Assembly (NCBI RefSeq): GCF_000974785.1
Contig: NZ_BBWV01000001.1
Span: 62,001 to 126,000 of the forward strand
Direction: 5' to 3'
Length of the DNA: 64,000 nucleotides
Origin: Flavihumibacter petaseus NBRC 106054
GTDB taxonomy: Bacteria; Bacteroidota; Bacteroidia; Chitinophagales; Chitinophagaceae
In this document: piece by piece, positions 63,799-64,000 of the stretch
How positions within the stretch are numbered: the first letter of the stretch is position 1
Layout of the letters: each line of letters begins with the position of its first letter
The notes under the pieces: model-generated
What the model was told of the DNA's origin: nothing
Database searches by the model: none
What the model saw: the letters and a program-made list of their open reading frames with translations, nothing else
Program-made: the position numbers and the translations under genes

Positions 63799-64000
63799 AT
63801 GATCCTCAAAAGGTTGCTGGCGTTTGGCCTTCTGTGCCTGTTCGCTGTTTCTTGCGCTACCGCCCAGCAAAAAAAACCGCACCCCAAAAAACCCAATATC
63901 ATCATGCTTATCTCAGATGACACCGGGTGGGGCGACCTGGGTGTTTATGGCGGCGGTGCCGGCCGGGGTATGCCCACGCCCAATCTCGACCGCCTTGCCA
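63799..64000 (+). CDS. Sulfatase (3' cut by window end)
   Basis: The first 67 codons of an exported sulfatase of the arylsulfatase family. The N-terminus is a signal peptide ([22 protein letters not shown]) that could be cleaved before or after Ala/Gln or act as a lipoprotein signal at SC. The start of the catalytic fold follows: [20 protein letters not shown], which holds the metal-binding Asp pair, and TPNLDRLA. The CxPSR active-site motif would lie beyond 64000. It is likely controlled by, or works with, the adjacent propeller kinase pair. Confidence 0.9.
   Translation, partial: MILKRLLAFGLLCLFAVSCATAQQKKPHPKKPNIIMLISDDTGWGDLGVYGGGAGRGMPTPNLDRLA

Noticed and set aside
1-64000. CRISPR arrays, tRNA/rRNA genes, insertion sequences
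   Set aside because: No regularly spaced repeats, cloverleaf sequences or transposase-like genes were found on reading the intergenic regions.

Overview
The window looks like chromosomal DNA of a Bacteroidota bacterium, most likely a Chitinophagaceae-like genus. I infer this from the protein families (LVIVD lipoproteins, PepSY-like secreted proteins, DUF4230, two-component propeller kinases, FtsX permeases without an ATPase gene, AraC/GlxA regulators). The promoter style agrees: several upstream regions carry the Bacteroidota -7 box TAnnTTTG, one with TTTG exactly 19 nt upstream, and Shine-Dalgarno sequences are scarce. No tRNA, rRNA, CRISPR array, insertion sequence or phage gene was seen. 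Coding density is very high, with many 1-20 bp overlaps.

Layout. 1-3237: the end of an OmpR-type regulator, a flavin monooxygenase-like protein, a secreted PepSY-like protein and an exostosin-like glycosyltransferase. 3194-7323: a glycan cluster with an SDR sugar-nucleotide enzyme and three overlapping glycosyltransferase genes. 7318-13636: glutamyl-Q tRNA(Asp) synthetase, a VOC/DoxX pair, two GlxA-type AraC regulators, a RibD-C/DHFR-like protein with an overlapping 69-residue protein, an outer-membrane protein and a PAP2 phosphatase. 13643-16992: an FtsX-type permease and a metallophosphoesterase.

17002-25827 is the most striking part. It is a tight five-gene minus-strand operon: FHA-like protein, PP2C phosphatase, Ser/Thr kinase, a 1330-residue fusion of a SEDS (RodA/FtsW) glycosyltransferase with a class B penicillin-binding protein, and a second FHA protein. 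It parallels in content the actinobacterial fha-pstP-rodA-pbpA-pkn cluster, but polymerase and transpeptidase are one polypeptide and the kinase carries a jelly-roll-like outer domain instead of PASTA repeats. The likely theme is phospho-controlled cell-wall synthesis.

25951-40816: lipoprotein, carbohydrate-porin-like protein, hybrid histidine kinase, small membrane protein, LytTR regulator coupled to a secreted protein, aconitase AcnA, two LVIVD lipoproteins, a WalJ-like MBL hydrolase, a propeller-only lipoprotein and a second FtsX permease. 40817-50363: outer-membrane protein, L,D-transpeptidase-like protein, then a coupled operon (Gfo/Idh oxidoreductase, polyprenyl-phosphate sugar transferase, M1 peptidase, FemAB/GNAT-like protein) facing ispD, which diverges from two DUF4230 genes. 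50430-51240 is an AT-rich Abi-family insert. 51250-58810: heptose-7-phosphate kinase, APC permease, Skp/OmpH-like chaperone and rpoC, which stands alone without rpoB beside it. 58811-59433 is a non-coding leader region. 59434-64000: PsiE-like membrane protein, LuxR-type regulator overlapping a large propeller histidine kinase, and the start of a sulfatase gene.
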